64,000 nucleotides of DNA from Fodinibius salsisoli. GTDB taxonomy: Bacteria; Bacteroidota; Rhodothermia; Balneolales; Balneolaceae. The notes under the pieces are model-generated. The model had not been told where the DNA came from. It searched no databases and worked only from the letters and a program-made list of their open reading frames with translations. Of this stretch, positions 26,873-35,199 are shown piece after piece. Location of the stretch: positions 1 through 64,000 of the forward strand of contig NZ_JAGGJA010000014.1 of assembly GCF_026229185.1 (NCBI RefSeq), read 5' to 3'. Made by a program: the position numbers and the translations under genes. The stretch's first letter is position 1, and the number at the start of each line of letters is the position of its first letter.

Positions 26873-27652
26873 TTACTCAGAGCACAATTCGGTGTGCTTG
26901 GTGATAACATCATCCGAGCTGACATAACCTTCCAACAATTCATAATCTTCCCGGTAGAAATCAATGGCCTGATGCAGCGCTTCTTCGGACAGATCGGCCA
27001 AAGTAACGGTGGTCCCACCTGTTTTGCGGCGACGCATCTCCAAATCGGGCTTATATTTTCGCAGCATCTCAATCAGTTCGGGCATCTCATCCAGCGTATA
27101 AACGCGATCGAGGTATTCCAGCGAACCGTCCAAAAACTGTGCCTGTGGACGTGAATGATGTTCAATGCCCTTATTAACGCGCCGATAATCAGCCAGATGC
27201 TTAATAAAAGCATTGAGGTCTGGCCGTAGCGGAAGCCTAAACCGTTCCAATTTGCTGCGACTGGACTCTAAATCTCCCAGATCAACCACTCGATTGCGGT
27301 AACACGAAAGGAGTCGTTTTACGGGATCTCGCACGAGGGCAAATCGGAAGACCCCTTTTTTCTTTTGTAATGCTTGCAGGCTGGTAAAGGCATCGGGGCG
27401 CTTTTTATAATAATCGTGATGCTCTCGATAATCGCTAAATTCCGGGAGGTCCGCATCAAATCTTTTGCCAAACTCTATCTCATGCAGGGCATGTTTAATA
27501 GAGGTGCAAGCATTTTTGGGAATGGGGATATAGACAAGCTGCTGCTCGGGTAAATAAATTTGGTGGATTTGATATCCGGGAAGCCCCAGCTTACGGCAAC
27601 TGTATCGCCAGTAGAGACTCAGATCATCAACAGAACGTTTTATGATTCCCAT
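26873..27652 (-). CDS. Sulfotransferase-family protein
   Basis: A 259-residue protein of the carbohydrate sulfotransferase (family 2) type. The 5'-phosphosulfate loop is YIPIPKNACTSIKHAL at about residues 46-61, and the 3'-phosphate segment is FALVRDPVKRLLSCYRNRV at about 113-131; both are PAPS-binding motifs. These enzymes transfer sulfate from PAPS to sugar hydroxyls. There is no signal peptide, so it presumably acts in the cytoplasm on a glycan precursor. It is the first of five genes for surface-glycan work, although its strand differs from three of them. No PAPS synthesis genes are in the window. Confidence 0.8.
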   Translation of the reverse strand: MGIIKRSVDDLSLYWRYSCRKLGLPGYQIHQIYLPEQQLVYIPIPKNACTSIKHALHEIEFGKRFDADLPEFSDYREHHDYYKKRPDAFTSLQALQKKKGVFRFALVRDPVKRLLSCYRNRVVDLGDLESSRSKLERFRLPLRPDLNAFIKHLADYRRVNKGIEHHSRPQAQFLDGSLEYLDRVYTLDEMPELIEMLRKYKPDLEMRRRKTGGTTVTLADLSEEALHQAIDFYREDYELLEGYVSSDDVITKHTELCSE

Positions 27653-27796
27653 CGTAGTGAATTACAGTAATAGTTTCGGGATATAGAATACAAATGACAC
27701 AGACATGACGGAATTTTGCAGAATAAATTATTATCTGTGAACATTAGCTTCATCCGCATTACCTGCGTTCCATAAAAATTCAGATGAATATATACG

Positions 27797-28627
27797 TTAA
27801 CTCAAAATCGTACCTCCCAACAAACTTTTAACCTCTTTCCAAAGCCGATGAAGAGGTACCCAGCCACAAACATCCGTCAGTCTTGTAACTTTGCCGGTGG
27901 CCTTGCGAATATTGTACAGCTGGTATTTTCGCTGGGATTCATTCATTTTTTCTTTGTGCTTCTGGTAAAAAGCAAAATAACCATGGAGCTGGTCCCGTGG
28001 ATTGGAAATACGCTCCCCTCCATGATCCAGATACACATTTTGCAGCGGCTTCTGCACATTTTTGATCGGACCGAATCGATCCGCCAGCCGAATCCACAGA
28101 TCATAATCCTGGGCCGCTTCCAGCGTTTCATCGAAGCCACCCACTTCCAGAAGCCGTTCTCTTTTGATGAGCCCTTGGTTACCCACATAGTTGGTGTATA
28201 GCAGATCATCGAGGGTAATTCTTTTCTTCTTACGCCAAATAGGGCTGCCCTTTTTATATACCATCCGCACATCGGAGGTTACAAACGCATAGCCGTCCGA
28301 ATAGGACTCCATGAGCACTTTAATACGGCCCTTATCCCATTGATCATCATCATCCAGCCCCGCTACAAATGCTCCGGATGCCGCTTCGATGCCCTGGTTT
28401 CGTGCCCGGCAGGCTCCCTGTGGCTGCTCATTGCGAAGATACTGGACCGACAACACTTCCTTATAATCATTGACCAGTGATTCCATCGACTCTTCTGAGC
28501 CATCATCCACAACCACCAACTCCAGCCGCGGATAGGTTTGCACCGCCACCGAATCCAGCGCACGAGGTAATAGCTCTTTTCGGTTGTGCGTCGTGACAAT
28601 CGCCGAAACAAGGGGTGTAGTTCCCAT
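27797..28627 (-). CDS. Glycosyltransferase family 2
   Basis: A 276-residue GT-A enzyme. The nucleotide-binding start VSAIVTTHNRKELLPRALDSVAVQTYP, the VVVDDGSEE segment and the metal-binding AGLDDDDQW are all present. A positively charged, unstructured-looking tail follows residue 230 and ends in a weak hydrophobic patch. The donor and acceptor sugars cannot be deduced. It is transcribed divergently from the next GT2 gene across 90 bp, and shares strand with the sulfotransferase 144 bp downstream. Confidence 0.88.
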   Translation of the reverse strand: MGTTPLVSAIVTTHNRKELLPRALDSVAVQTYPRLELVVVDDGSEESMESLVNDYKEVLSVQYLRNEQPQGACRARNQGIEAASGAFVAGLDDDDQWDKGRIKVLMESYSDGYAFVTSDVRMVYKKGSPIWRKKKRITLDDLLYTNYVGNQGLIKRERLLEVGGFDETLEAAQDYDLWIRLADRFGPIKNVQKPLQNVYLDHGGERISNPRDQLHGYFAFYQKHKEKMNESQRKYQLYNIRKATGKVTRLTDVCGWVPLHRLWKEVKSLLGGTILS

Positions 28628-28717
28628 CAGCAGTCACCATCGATATTATGGAAATTAGCATAATTCATCAGAAAAAATGTATTTTCAAGCTTTGGAAATA
28701 TCGATCAATAGTTACGT

Positions 28718-29638
28718 ATGTCGCACCGACCGGATGTTACATTTATTATCTGCACCTATAATCGCGCCCATTACCTGGACGATTCGCTCCAATCCCTACA
28801 AAAACAGGATTTAGAGGAGCTTCCCGCGGAAATACTGGTGGTGGATAATAACTCAACGGATGCCACACCGCAAATTATCGAACGACATCAAAAGCGGTAT
28901 GCTAAAGATCCCAATCCCATCCGATATATCAAAGAAACAAATCAAGGGTTATCCCATGCGCGCAACCGGGGTATCCGGGAAGCCCAAGCACCATGTATTG
29001 TATTTCTGGATGATGATATTCGTGCCAGCGAAAGCCTGATCCCAGCCTGGTTGTCGTTTTTTTGCAACCAACCGCAAGCTATTGCCGGTGGTGGAAAAAT
29101 CCATGTGCAGTTTGATGATCCGCGTCCCAGCTGGATGTCACACTTTCTGTTACCGTTGTTGGGCCATCACGATTTAGGAGACAAGCCCAAAACCTATCCC
29201 CAAAACAAATACCCTTTCGGAGGAAATATGGGGTTTCGTAAATCTATTTTTGACCAGCTCGGCCTTTTCCATACCGACCTTGGGCGAACAGGAAAAAAAC
29301 TAAAGGCCAGTGAAGAAAAAGAGCTATTCCAGCGATTCAGAAAGCATGACATCAACCTTCATTATCTGCCCGATGCCATGCTCTACCACCGGGTAAACGA
29401 CGATCGGCTTACCGAGGAATATATTCAGCGCCAAGCTGTGGGACTGGGCCAAAGTATAGCGCTGCAGCTGCATGATAATCCGAATCAAAAAGTATCCCAA
29501 CTGATGAAGGAGCTTGGCAAATGGAGCGCAACCCTTCTTCTCTTTGTTGGGTACCTGGTAGCTTTTCAACCGGCCAAAGCCGTGATGCTCATTAAGTTTC
29601 GTAAATGGATTGCAGAAGGCTATCTTAGTTCCAGCTGA
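28718..29638 (+). CDS. Glycosyltransferase family 2
   Basis: A 306-residue GT2 enzyme beginning SHRPDVTFIICTYNRAHYLDDSL, with ILVVDNNSTDATPQII and the metal-binding VFLDDDIRA. The acceptor region RGNR-like NKYPFGGNMGFRKSIFDQLGLF is typical of sugar transferases acting on lipid-linked or cell-surface glycans. A hydrophobic stretch at about 268-288 (LLLFVGYLVAF) may associate with the membrane. It is followed 20 bp later by the ATP-grasp gene, then the flippase, forming a plus-strand transcript. Confidence 0.87.
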   Translation: MSHRPDVTFIICTYNRAHYLDDSLQSLQKQDLEELPAEILVVDNNSTDATPQIIERHQKRYAKDPNPIRYIKETNQGLSHARNRGIREAQAPCIVFLDDDIRASESLIPAWLSFFCNQPQAIAGGGKIHVQFDDPRPSWMSHFLLPLLGHHDLGDKPKTYPQNKYPFGGNMGFRKSIFDQLGLFHTDLGRTGKKLKASEEKELFQRFRKHDINLHYLPDAMLYHRVNDDRLTEEYIQRQAVGLGQSIALQLHDNPNQKVSQLMKELGKWSATLLLFVGYLVAFQPAKAVMLIKFRKWIAEGYLSSS

Positions 29639-29658
29639 TTGTTAGCGCTTAATCTCTG

Positions 29659-30555
29659 ATGCATACTGCTATGAAAAACATCATCAAATTCCTGTTGCGG
29701 AAGTTTTTTTGGGGACTGGGAAGACACCTGTTGTCGGATGACTGGTACGCCAAGGTGCGATATTGGCTGGAGCTGGATGAATGGCCTGACCTCAAGCATC
29801 CCACAACGTTTACTGAAAAAATTCAGTGGATTAAGCTCAACGAACGCACCGCCGAACGTCAACGGATAGCAGATCGAACCAAAGTACGCAATTTTGTGGC
29901 AGATCGAATTGGAGAACAATATTTAATTCCCCTTATTGGCTGTTATAATACGCTGGATCCGACTACCTGGGAATCGTTACCTTCCCAGTTTGTACTCAAA
30001 GCCAATCATGGTTGTGGTATGCTCGCAATTGTTTTTGACAAAGAGGAAGAATCGTACCAGGAGGTCAAGCAACAGACTGACGACTGGCAGGCTACGGACT
30101 ATTTTACGGTGGGACGCGAGTGGGTTTACAAGCAACTCCCCCGTACTATCCTGGCGGAATCACTGATCCTTACTCCCGATGGAGATATCCCCAAAGATTA
30201 TAAATTCTTCTGTTTTGATGGAGAAGTTGCCCTTATCCAGGTGGACTACGACCGCTTTGGCGAACAGAAGCGCAATCTCTTTGATCGCGATTTTAATCGC
30301 ATTCAAGGCCATCTGCTTTATCCACCGTACGAAGGCTCCATCCAGCCCCCGCCGAACCTTAAAAAGGCGATACAAATAGCCGAAAAACTGTCCAAAGGCT
30401 TTACTTTTCTGCGGGTAGATCTTTACCTATTGCAGGAGAGCATCTATTTTGGCGAGTTGACGAATTATCCGGGCAATGGCTTTGTCCCTTTTCAGCCTAA
30501 GGAGCTGGAGTTACAGATGGGCCAAAAAATAAATCTGGATATTCCTCCAAACTAA
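29659..30555 (+). CDS. TupA-like ATP-grasp protein
   Basis: A 298-residue protein of the TupA ATP-grasp family, named after the enzyme for teichuronopeptide ligation in alkaliphilic Bacillus. The family start LKHPTTFTEKIQWIKLNER lies near residue 33, KVRNFVADRIGEQYLIPLIG follows, and FVLKANHGCG, KDYKFFCFDGE and LRVDLYLLQESIYFGELTN are the ATP-grasp and metal motifs. Members add amino acids or similar groups to surface polysaccharide, so the glycan here may carry an amide-linked decoration. An in-frame ATG four codons in is an equally likely start. Confidence 0.85.
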   Translation: MHTAMKNIIKFLLRKFFWGLGRHLLSDDWYAKVRYWLELDEWPDLKHPTTFTEKIQWIKLNERTAERQRIADRTKVRNFVADRIGEQYLIPLIGCYNTLDPTTWESLPSQFVLKANHGCGMLAIVFDKEEESYQEVKQQTDDWQATDYFTVGREWVYKQLPRTILAESLILTPDGDIPKDYKFFCFDGEVALIQVDYDRFGEQKRNLFDRDFNRIQGHLLYPPYEGSIQPPPNLKKAIQIAEKLSKGFTFLRVDLYLLQESIYFGELTNYPGNGFVPFQPKELELQMGQKINLDIPPN

Positions 30556-30578
30556 ATTCAACCTAAGCGCATACTGTA

Positions 30579-32072
30579 TTGGGCGTCATTATTCGACAGA
30601 GCATCCAAAACACCATTATCTCCTACCTCGGGGTGGCGCTGGGCTTTGTCTCTACCATTCTGCTTTTTCCCAATTTCCTGAGAGCTGAACAGTACGGTTT
30701 GACGCGTGTACTAATTACTACAGCCATGCTCAGCTCTCAATTTGTTCATTTTGGCGTGAAGAGTATCGTCATACGCTACTTTCCCTACTTCAAGCATTCA
30801 CAATCCTCCCGGTATCGTTTTTTATCCCTTATCCTGCTCGTTCCGATGGTCGGGATGGTCTTATTCACCGTGGTCTACCTGCTTTGTGATGATCTGATTA
30901 TAAGCTTATTCGACGACCCCTCTGGCCTCTTTCCTGAATATTATGCCTACTTAATTCCACTGGTCTTCGGCGTTCTCTTTTTTGAAATACTCAATAATTA
31001 TGTGCGGGCGCTACAGGATTCCGTTACCGGCTCGTTTGTCAATGAAGTGTTCGTCCGGATACTCATCATCCTGCTATTGGTATCTTTTCACTACGACCTG
31101 GTAGGTTTTACGGGCTTTATGATCGGATTCATCCTCACCTATTGCCTGCAGCCTGTTTATCTGCTGATTTATCTATACCGCCGGGGAGAACTGGGTTTTA
31201 AGCTTCCAACTTTTGATAAACCCAAAAAGTTTATGCGAAGCATGGGCGTCTATGGCCTCTTTTCACTGCTTGCCGGCATGGCTACCCAATTGGTGGGCAA
31301 TATTGACCAAGTGATGCTCGGGGCCATGATTGACCTCAAGAGCACTGCAATATATGCTATTGCTTTTTATGTGGGGTCCGTCATTGCTGTGCCCCAACGC
31401 TCGATCGTCAAAATTGCTTCTCCCCTGCTGGCCGACTTTCTCAAAGAGAAGAAGTTTGATGAAATTGACTCGCTCTATAAACGAACGGCGCTTAACCAGA
31501 TCATTGCCGGCACGCTTTTATATGTGGGAGTCTGGGCCAATATGCACAATCTGATGGACCTCCTGCCACCCGAATACCGGGGTGGCAAGTGGATTATCCT
31601 GGTTATTGGTGCTGCCAAATTATTCAACATGGCCACGGGAGTTAACGGAAGTATTATCGCGAACTCCAAACACTTCCGTTTCGATCTGTACACCAACATA
31701 ATGCTGATCTTTTTGACGGTGGGTACCAACTACATCCTCATCCAATATTACGGTATGCTGGGCGCCGCTATTGCCACCGCTATTTCCATCTTTATCTATA
31801 ACTTTGTCAAATTTGTCTTCGTCTGGATAACGTTTGGGATGCAGCCCTTTCGGTGGAACGCCCTGGCCGTTCTTGGTATTGCAGTAGCCTGCCTGCTCAT
31901 TTCTTTTCAAATACCCTACCTGTATAACTTTATTATCGATGTTCTGGTACGATCAGCGGTTATTACGATTCTTTTCACCGGCTCCATATTGCTTTTTAAC
32001 CTCTCAACGGACGTAAAAAATCTGCTAATTAATATCTGCTCCCGAGTACAAAACTATTTTACCCCAACCTAA
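30579..32072 (+). CDS. Polysaccharide flippase (MOP/Wzx-like)
   Basis: A 497-residue, about 14-helix membrane protein of the multidrug/oligosaccharidyl-lipid/polysaccharide superfamily. The N-terminal IIRQSIQNTIISYLGVALGFVSTILLFPNFLRAEQYGL is the typical Wzx/oligosaccharide translocase opening, and VGNIDQVMLGAMIDLKSTAIYAIAFY is the conserved mid-protein segment. It would flip a lipid-linked repeat unit to the periplasmic face. Translation appears to start at TTG 30579, 23 bp after the TupA-like gene. No Wzy polymerase or Wzc/Wzz chain-length protein is visible nearby. Confidence 0.87.
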   Translation: MGVIIRQSIQNTIISYLGVALGFVSTILLFPNFLRAEQYGLTRVLITTAMLSSQFVHFGVKSIVIRYFPYFKHSQSSRYRFLSLILLVPMVGMVLFTVVYLLCDDLIISLFDDPSGLFPEYYAYLIPLVFGVLFFEILNNYVRALQDSVTGSFVNEVFVRILIILLLVSFHYDLVGFTGFMIGFILTYCLQPVYLLIYLYRRGELGFKLPTFDKPKKFMRSMGVYGLFSLLAGMATQLVGNIDQVMLGAMIDLKSTAIYAIAFYVGSVIAVPQRSIVKIASPLLADFLKEKKFDEIDSLYKRTALNQIIAGTLLYVGVWANMHNLMDLLPPEYRGGKWIILVIGAAKLFNMATGVNGSIIANSKHFRFDLYTNIMLIFLTVGTNYILIQYYGMLGAAIATAISIFIYNFVKFVFVWITFGMQPFRWNALAVLGIAVACLLISFQIPYLYNFIIDVLVRSAVITILFTGSILLFNLSTDVKNLLINICSRVQNYFTPT

Positions 32073-32080
32073 TTGATGCT

Positions 32081-33067
32081 ATGAAAGCGATACAAATTGT
32101 CAATCCCGGCAAGCATTCTGCGCTCGAAATTCAAGAGGCTCCAACACCCGAGCCAAAGCCACAAGAAGTGCTCGTTCGTATCCACGCCACGGCTATTAAC
32201 CGGGCCGACCTGCTGCAACGCACCGGCAACTATCCCCCTCCAAAGGGCGCAAGTGCTATTCCCGGACTGGAGATGGCGGGCATTGTGGAAGAGGTGGGTC
32301 CATCAGTTACCCAGTGGTCGGTCGGTGATCGTGTATTTGGATTACTACCCGGCGGCGGTTACGCCGAATACTGCACGCTCCATGAAGATATGGCTATGTC
32401 CATTCCTGGGAACTTCTCCTTTACAGAAGCCGCCGCCATACCCGAGACTTTCTTAACGGCTTTCCAGGCATTGGATTGGCTGGGAAAATTGCAACAGAAA
32501 GAAACAGTTCTCATTCATGCAGCCGGCAGTGGAGTTGGCACCTCGGCTATACAGTTGGCAAAGCATCTTTATAAGGCGCGTATTATCGGTACCGCAGGAA
32601 AACAGCATAAATTAGATACGGCCAAACAGTTGGGCGCTGACTTCGCCTATAATTATAAAGAACAAAATTTTGCCCAAGAAATTAGCCGGGATATAGGTCC
32701 CGATTCGGTTAATCTGATTATTGATTTCATTGGCGAACCATACTGGCATAAAAATATGGACGTTCTCGCTGTGGATGGACGTCTGGTCTATCTGGCCTTC
32801 TTGGGAGGCCATAAACTGGAAGAAATGAGCCTCACTCCCATTCTTCGCAAACGACTTTCCATCATAGGTTCAACCCTGCGGTCACGAACAGTGGACTATA
32901 AAATTAACCTTTCTCAGGATTTCTCCGCCCAGACCCTGCCTCTCTTTGAAAATGGCACGATACGGGCCGTCATCGACTCTACCTTCGACTGGACCGAGAC
33001 CGAAGCTGCCCATCAACGCATGCAGGAGAATAAAAATACCGGCAAAATAGTCCTAAGAGGCATCTGA
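32081..33067 (+). CDS. NAD(P)H-dependent quinone oxidoreductase, MDR superfamily (PIG3/QOR-like)
   Basis: A 328-residue zinc-independent medium-chain dehydrogenase/reductase. The N-terminal INRADLLQRTGNYPPPKGAS segment and the absence of zinc-binding cysteines place it in the quinone oxidoreductase/PIG3 group. The cofactor loop VLIHAAGSGVGTSAIQLAKHL is at about residues 145-165. Such enzymes reduce quinones or enones with NADPH. It begins 8 bp after the flippase stop, so it is probably read through from the glycan genes, although a functional tie is doubtful. Confidence 0.88.
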   Translation: MKAIQIVNPGKHSALEIQEAPTPEPKPQEVLVRIHATAINRADLLQRTGNYPPPKGASAIPGLEMAGIVEEVGPSVTQWSVGDRVFGLLPGGGYAEYCTLHEDMAMSIPGNFSFTEAAAIPETFLTAFQALDWLGKLQQKETVLIHAAGSGVGTSAIQLAKHLYKARIIGTAGKQHKLDTAKQLGADFAYNYKEQNFAQEISRDIGPDSVNLIIDFIGEPYWHKNMDVLAVDGRLVYLAFLGGHKLEEMSLTPILRKRLSIIGSTLRSRTVDYKINLSQDFSAQTLPLFENGTIRAVIDSTFDWTETEAAHQRMQENKNTGKIVLRGI

Positions 33068-33074
33068 TTTGACG

Positions 33075-33144
33075 GGCCACAGATCAACACTGATTAAAAC
33101 AAATAGAGTAGAGAATCAGTTATTATCTGTGTAAATCAGTGGCC
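33075..33144. repeat. REP-like imperfect dyad downstream of the RAYT locus
   Basis: GGCCACAGATCAACACTGATTA at the left end opposes ATCTGTGTAAATCAGTGGCC at the right end. The outer six bases are exactly complementary (GGCCAC/GTGGCC) and CACTGATT pairs with AATCAGT. This ACAGAT/AATCAGTG vocabulary is common in Bacteroidota intergenic repeats that accompany REP-associated transposases. A related copy is at 33781-33803 on the other side of the transposase. Confidence 0.55.
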
Positions 33145-33151
33145 AAAATTT

Positions 33152-33244
33152 CTATTTGTTAAAAATAAAGCGCTTAAACTCTGGCTCTTCCCCAAAATTC
33201 ATCAAAAGTCCCAATTGGTGATAGGTATACGGCCCGTCGTGCCA
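33152..33244 (-). pseudogene. C-terminal remnant of a small protein, GxxExxY-like
   Basis: A 30-codon open stretch ending in TAG encodes a peptide with YHQLGLLMNFGEEPEFKRFI near the end, closing with a basic tail. It is opened upstream by an in-frame TAG. The LGLLxNFG...KRFI pattern resembles the C-terminus of GxxExxY proteins, a small family common in Bacteroidota. The rest of the gene is absent; the RAYT stop codon lies 4 bp away, so the transposase or its insertion may have removed it. The family call is from memory and tentative. Confidence 0.4.
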
Positions 33245-33247
33245 CTA

Positions 33248-33775
33248 TCACTCTATATTCAGTTTATCATGCTCCCAATTCTTTGGGTTATCCTTAATAT
33301 ATTTTCGTATCCTGTTTAATTCTTCATGATTGCGAACTATATGATCATAATAATTTTTCTGCCAGACTTTATCACCCCGTTGTTCATTTAGTTCATTGAT
33401 TTGCTTCGTAACAGCTGATTTATAAGATCTGACAATTGTTGGAAGCGATCCTCTAACAGGTTTTCCAAATCGTTCAGTAGTGACACGGCGCGCCGTGTCA
33501 CTACTGGGCTTAAACAACTCAATGATCCCATGCACATGATTAGGCATCACTATAAATTCATCCAGTCGGACATTATTACGTAATTTTTCGGTTTTCCGCC
33601 ATTCCTCTTCAGCTATTTTACCATATTCGTTCAATTTTATTTGTTCTTTTATAATTTTGCCAAAAAGATGAAATCTGTCAGCAACACAAATTGTTATAAA
33701 ATAATAGCCGGATTTGGAATAATCGTACCCCTTTAACCGATGAACCTTTCTGTCATGTTTTCGAAATTTATTCAT
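33248..33775 (-). CDS. REP-associated tyrosine transposase (RAYT, Y1/HUH type)
   Basis: A single-domain Y1 transposase, 175 residues from the ATG at 33775. I prefer this start over the open frame from 33829 because the 18 extra residues are translated from a REP-like repeat. The HUH motif is MPNHVHGII, the catalytic tyrosine is in the NYYDHIVRNHEELNRIRKYI block, and the family C-terminus DNPKNWEHD is intact. RAYTs are domesticated IS200/IS605 relatives that disperse REP palindromes. Between the HUH motif and the helix GSLPTIVRSYKSAVTKQIN lies a short variable region encoded by a 32-bp perfect palindrome. The gene looks full-length and functional. Confidence 0.87.
   Translation of the reverse strand: MNKFRKHDRKVHRLKGYDYSKSGYYFITICVADRFHLFGKIIKEQIKLNEYGKIAEEEWRKTEKLRNNVRLDEFIVMPNHVHGIIELFKPSSDTARRVTTERFGKPVRGSLPTIVRSYKSAVTKQINELNEQRGDKVWQKNYYDHIVRNHEELNRIRKYIKDNPKNWEHDKLNIE
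33475..33506. repeat. 32-bp perfect palindrome inside the RAYT gene
   Basis: The half-site CAGTAGTGACACGGCG is followed at once by its exact reverse complement, with no spacer. It is in frame in the RAYT gene and codes for SSDTARRVTT. A cruciform of up to 16 bp per arm is possible. Confidence 0.95.
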
Positions 33776-33780
33776 CAGCC

Positions 33781-33803
33781 TGTAATCTATGATTATCTGT
33801 GGC
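33781..33803. repeat. REP-like sequence upstream of the RAYT gene
   Basis: Read on the minus strand, it gives GCCACAGATAATCATAGATTA, closely similar to the left part of the repeat at 33075 (GCCACAGATCAACACTGATTA). It is in inverted orientation relative to that copy and sits 6 bp before the RAYT start. Confidence 0.5.
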
Positions 33804-33918
33804 TTTACCAAGTAAGACCGAAATTCCATGTAATCCTTACAAAATTGACAAAGAATTTCTGTTAACAGACGCTTATCTTAGGGACGAATAATTTTTTACA
33901 ATCGAATTCAATTAATTC

Positions 33919-35178
33919 ATGGCGCAATCGACGTTTAGCACACATGTGGGAATGGTCGACATTCTTCCTGATGAAGTAGACAAATGGCAAAAACTGGAAC
34001 GCATTATTCATGAGGAGGCTAAAAAATTCAATTTTGAAGAAATACGTACGCCTATCATGGAACAAACGGAGCTGATTGCCCGAGGCGTTGGTCAGTTGAC
34101 CGACATTGTTTCCAAAGAAATGTTTGCCTTTGATCGGGGAGACGATCACTACGTACTGCGCCCGGAGTGTACTGCTCCTGTTGCCCGCGCCTATGTTGAA
34201 CATCATCTGGATCAACGTGGGGGCTCACAAAACCTCTACTACATTGGTCCTATGTTCCGGGCAGAGAAGCCCCAAAAAGGGCGCCAGCGCCAGTTTCACC
34301 AGTTTGGGGCTGAAATTATTGGGGCTGCCGATCCCGCCGCTGATGTCGATATCATTGCTTTCATGATGTCCATCTATGACCGTGTAGGCATTAGCAATAC
34401 AACATTAAAACTAAATTCCGTAGGTGATCCGGAAAGTCGTAAAGCCTACACGCAAGTACTGAAAGATCACTTTCGTCCCCACCTGTCGGAAATGAGTGAG
34501 GTATCCCAAGACCGGTTCGAAAAAAATCCACTGCGTATTCTCGACTCCAAAGAGGAAGAGGATCAACCTTTTGTCGAAGACGCGCCGGTGATTACAGACT
34601 TCCTGACTGACGAGACAGCAGAGCACTACAGCCGCGTTAAAGAACTGCTCACGGAACTGGATATTCCTTTTGAGGAAGATCCCTACCTGGTTCGTGGACT
34701 TGACTATTATACCCGAACCGCTTTTGAGCTTGTAAGTCCGGATCTCGGCGCCCAGGATGCCTTGGGCGGAGGCGGGCGGTATGACCTTCTTATCGAAGAA
34801 ATCGGCGGACAACCCACACCAGCTGTAGGCTTTGCTGCGGGGATAGAACGATTGTTTATTGCCTGCGAAGAGCTTGATATCCAATTGGCGGAAGAAGAAA
34901 TGCTGGATGTCTATATCGTTACCCTCGGTGATGAAGCTCGAAAATGGGGCATCAACCATCTTCCCAAACTTCGTGAAGCCGGCCTGTCTGCTTCTATGGA
35001 TTATATTGGCCGTTCCATGAAATCTCAGATGAAAGACGCCGACCGGGAGAATGCCCGTCATGTCATCATTGTGGGAAGTCATGAGCTGGAGGCAGGCAAA
35101 TTTGTACTCCGGAATATGAAAGAAAGCGAAGAAGAGGCCTTCACCTTTGACGAAATCTTGGAACGGTTAACTTCTTAA
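33919..35178 (+). CDS. hisS: Histidyl-tRNA synthetase
   Basis: A 419-residue class II synthetase that charges tRNA-His. Motif 1 lies around IRTPIMEQTELIARGVG, motif 2 in YYIGPMFRAEKPQKGRQRQFHQFGAEIIG, and the His-specific LVRGLDYYTRTAFE is present. Motif 3 is GGGGRYDLLIEEIGGQPTPAVGFAAGIERL. The C-terminal anticodon-binding domain (about 330-415) is complete. The start ATG follows a roughly 90-bp gap after the RAYT region. It is followed by an unknown membrane-anchored gene after 21 bp, probably cotranscribed. Confidence 0.97.
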   Translation: MAQSTFSTHVGMVDILPDEVDKWQKLERIIHEEAKKFNFEEIRTPIMEQTELIARGVGQLTDIVSKEMFAFDRGDDHYVLRPECTAPVARAYVEHHLDQRGGSQNLYYIGPMFRAEKPQKGRQRQFHQFGAEIIGAADPAADVDIIAFMMSIYDRVGISNTTLKLNSVGDPESRKAYTQVLKDHFRPHLSEMSEVSQDRFEKNPLRILDSKEEEDQPFVEDAPVITDFLTDETAEHYSRVKELLTELDIPFEEDPYLVRGLDYYTRTAFELVSPDLGAQDALGGGGRYDLLIEEIGGQPTPAVGFAAGIERLFIACEELDIQLAEEEMLDVYIVTLGDEARKWGINHLPKLREAGLSASMDYIGRSMKSQMKDADRENARHVIIVGSHELEAGKFVLRNMKESEEEAFTFDEILERLTS

Positions 35179-35199
35179 TATCAACATAAAGGGAGAACT

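Noticed and set aside
33776-33829. 18-residue N-terminal extension of the RAYT transposase
   Set aside because: It is translated from a REP-like repeat (33781-33803). The conserved family N-terminus starts at the ATG at 33775.
34411-35082. 223-residue minus-strand open frame opposite hisS
   Set aside because: It is antisense to the well-supported histidyl-tRNA synthetase, has no recognisable motif and no independent context.
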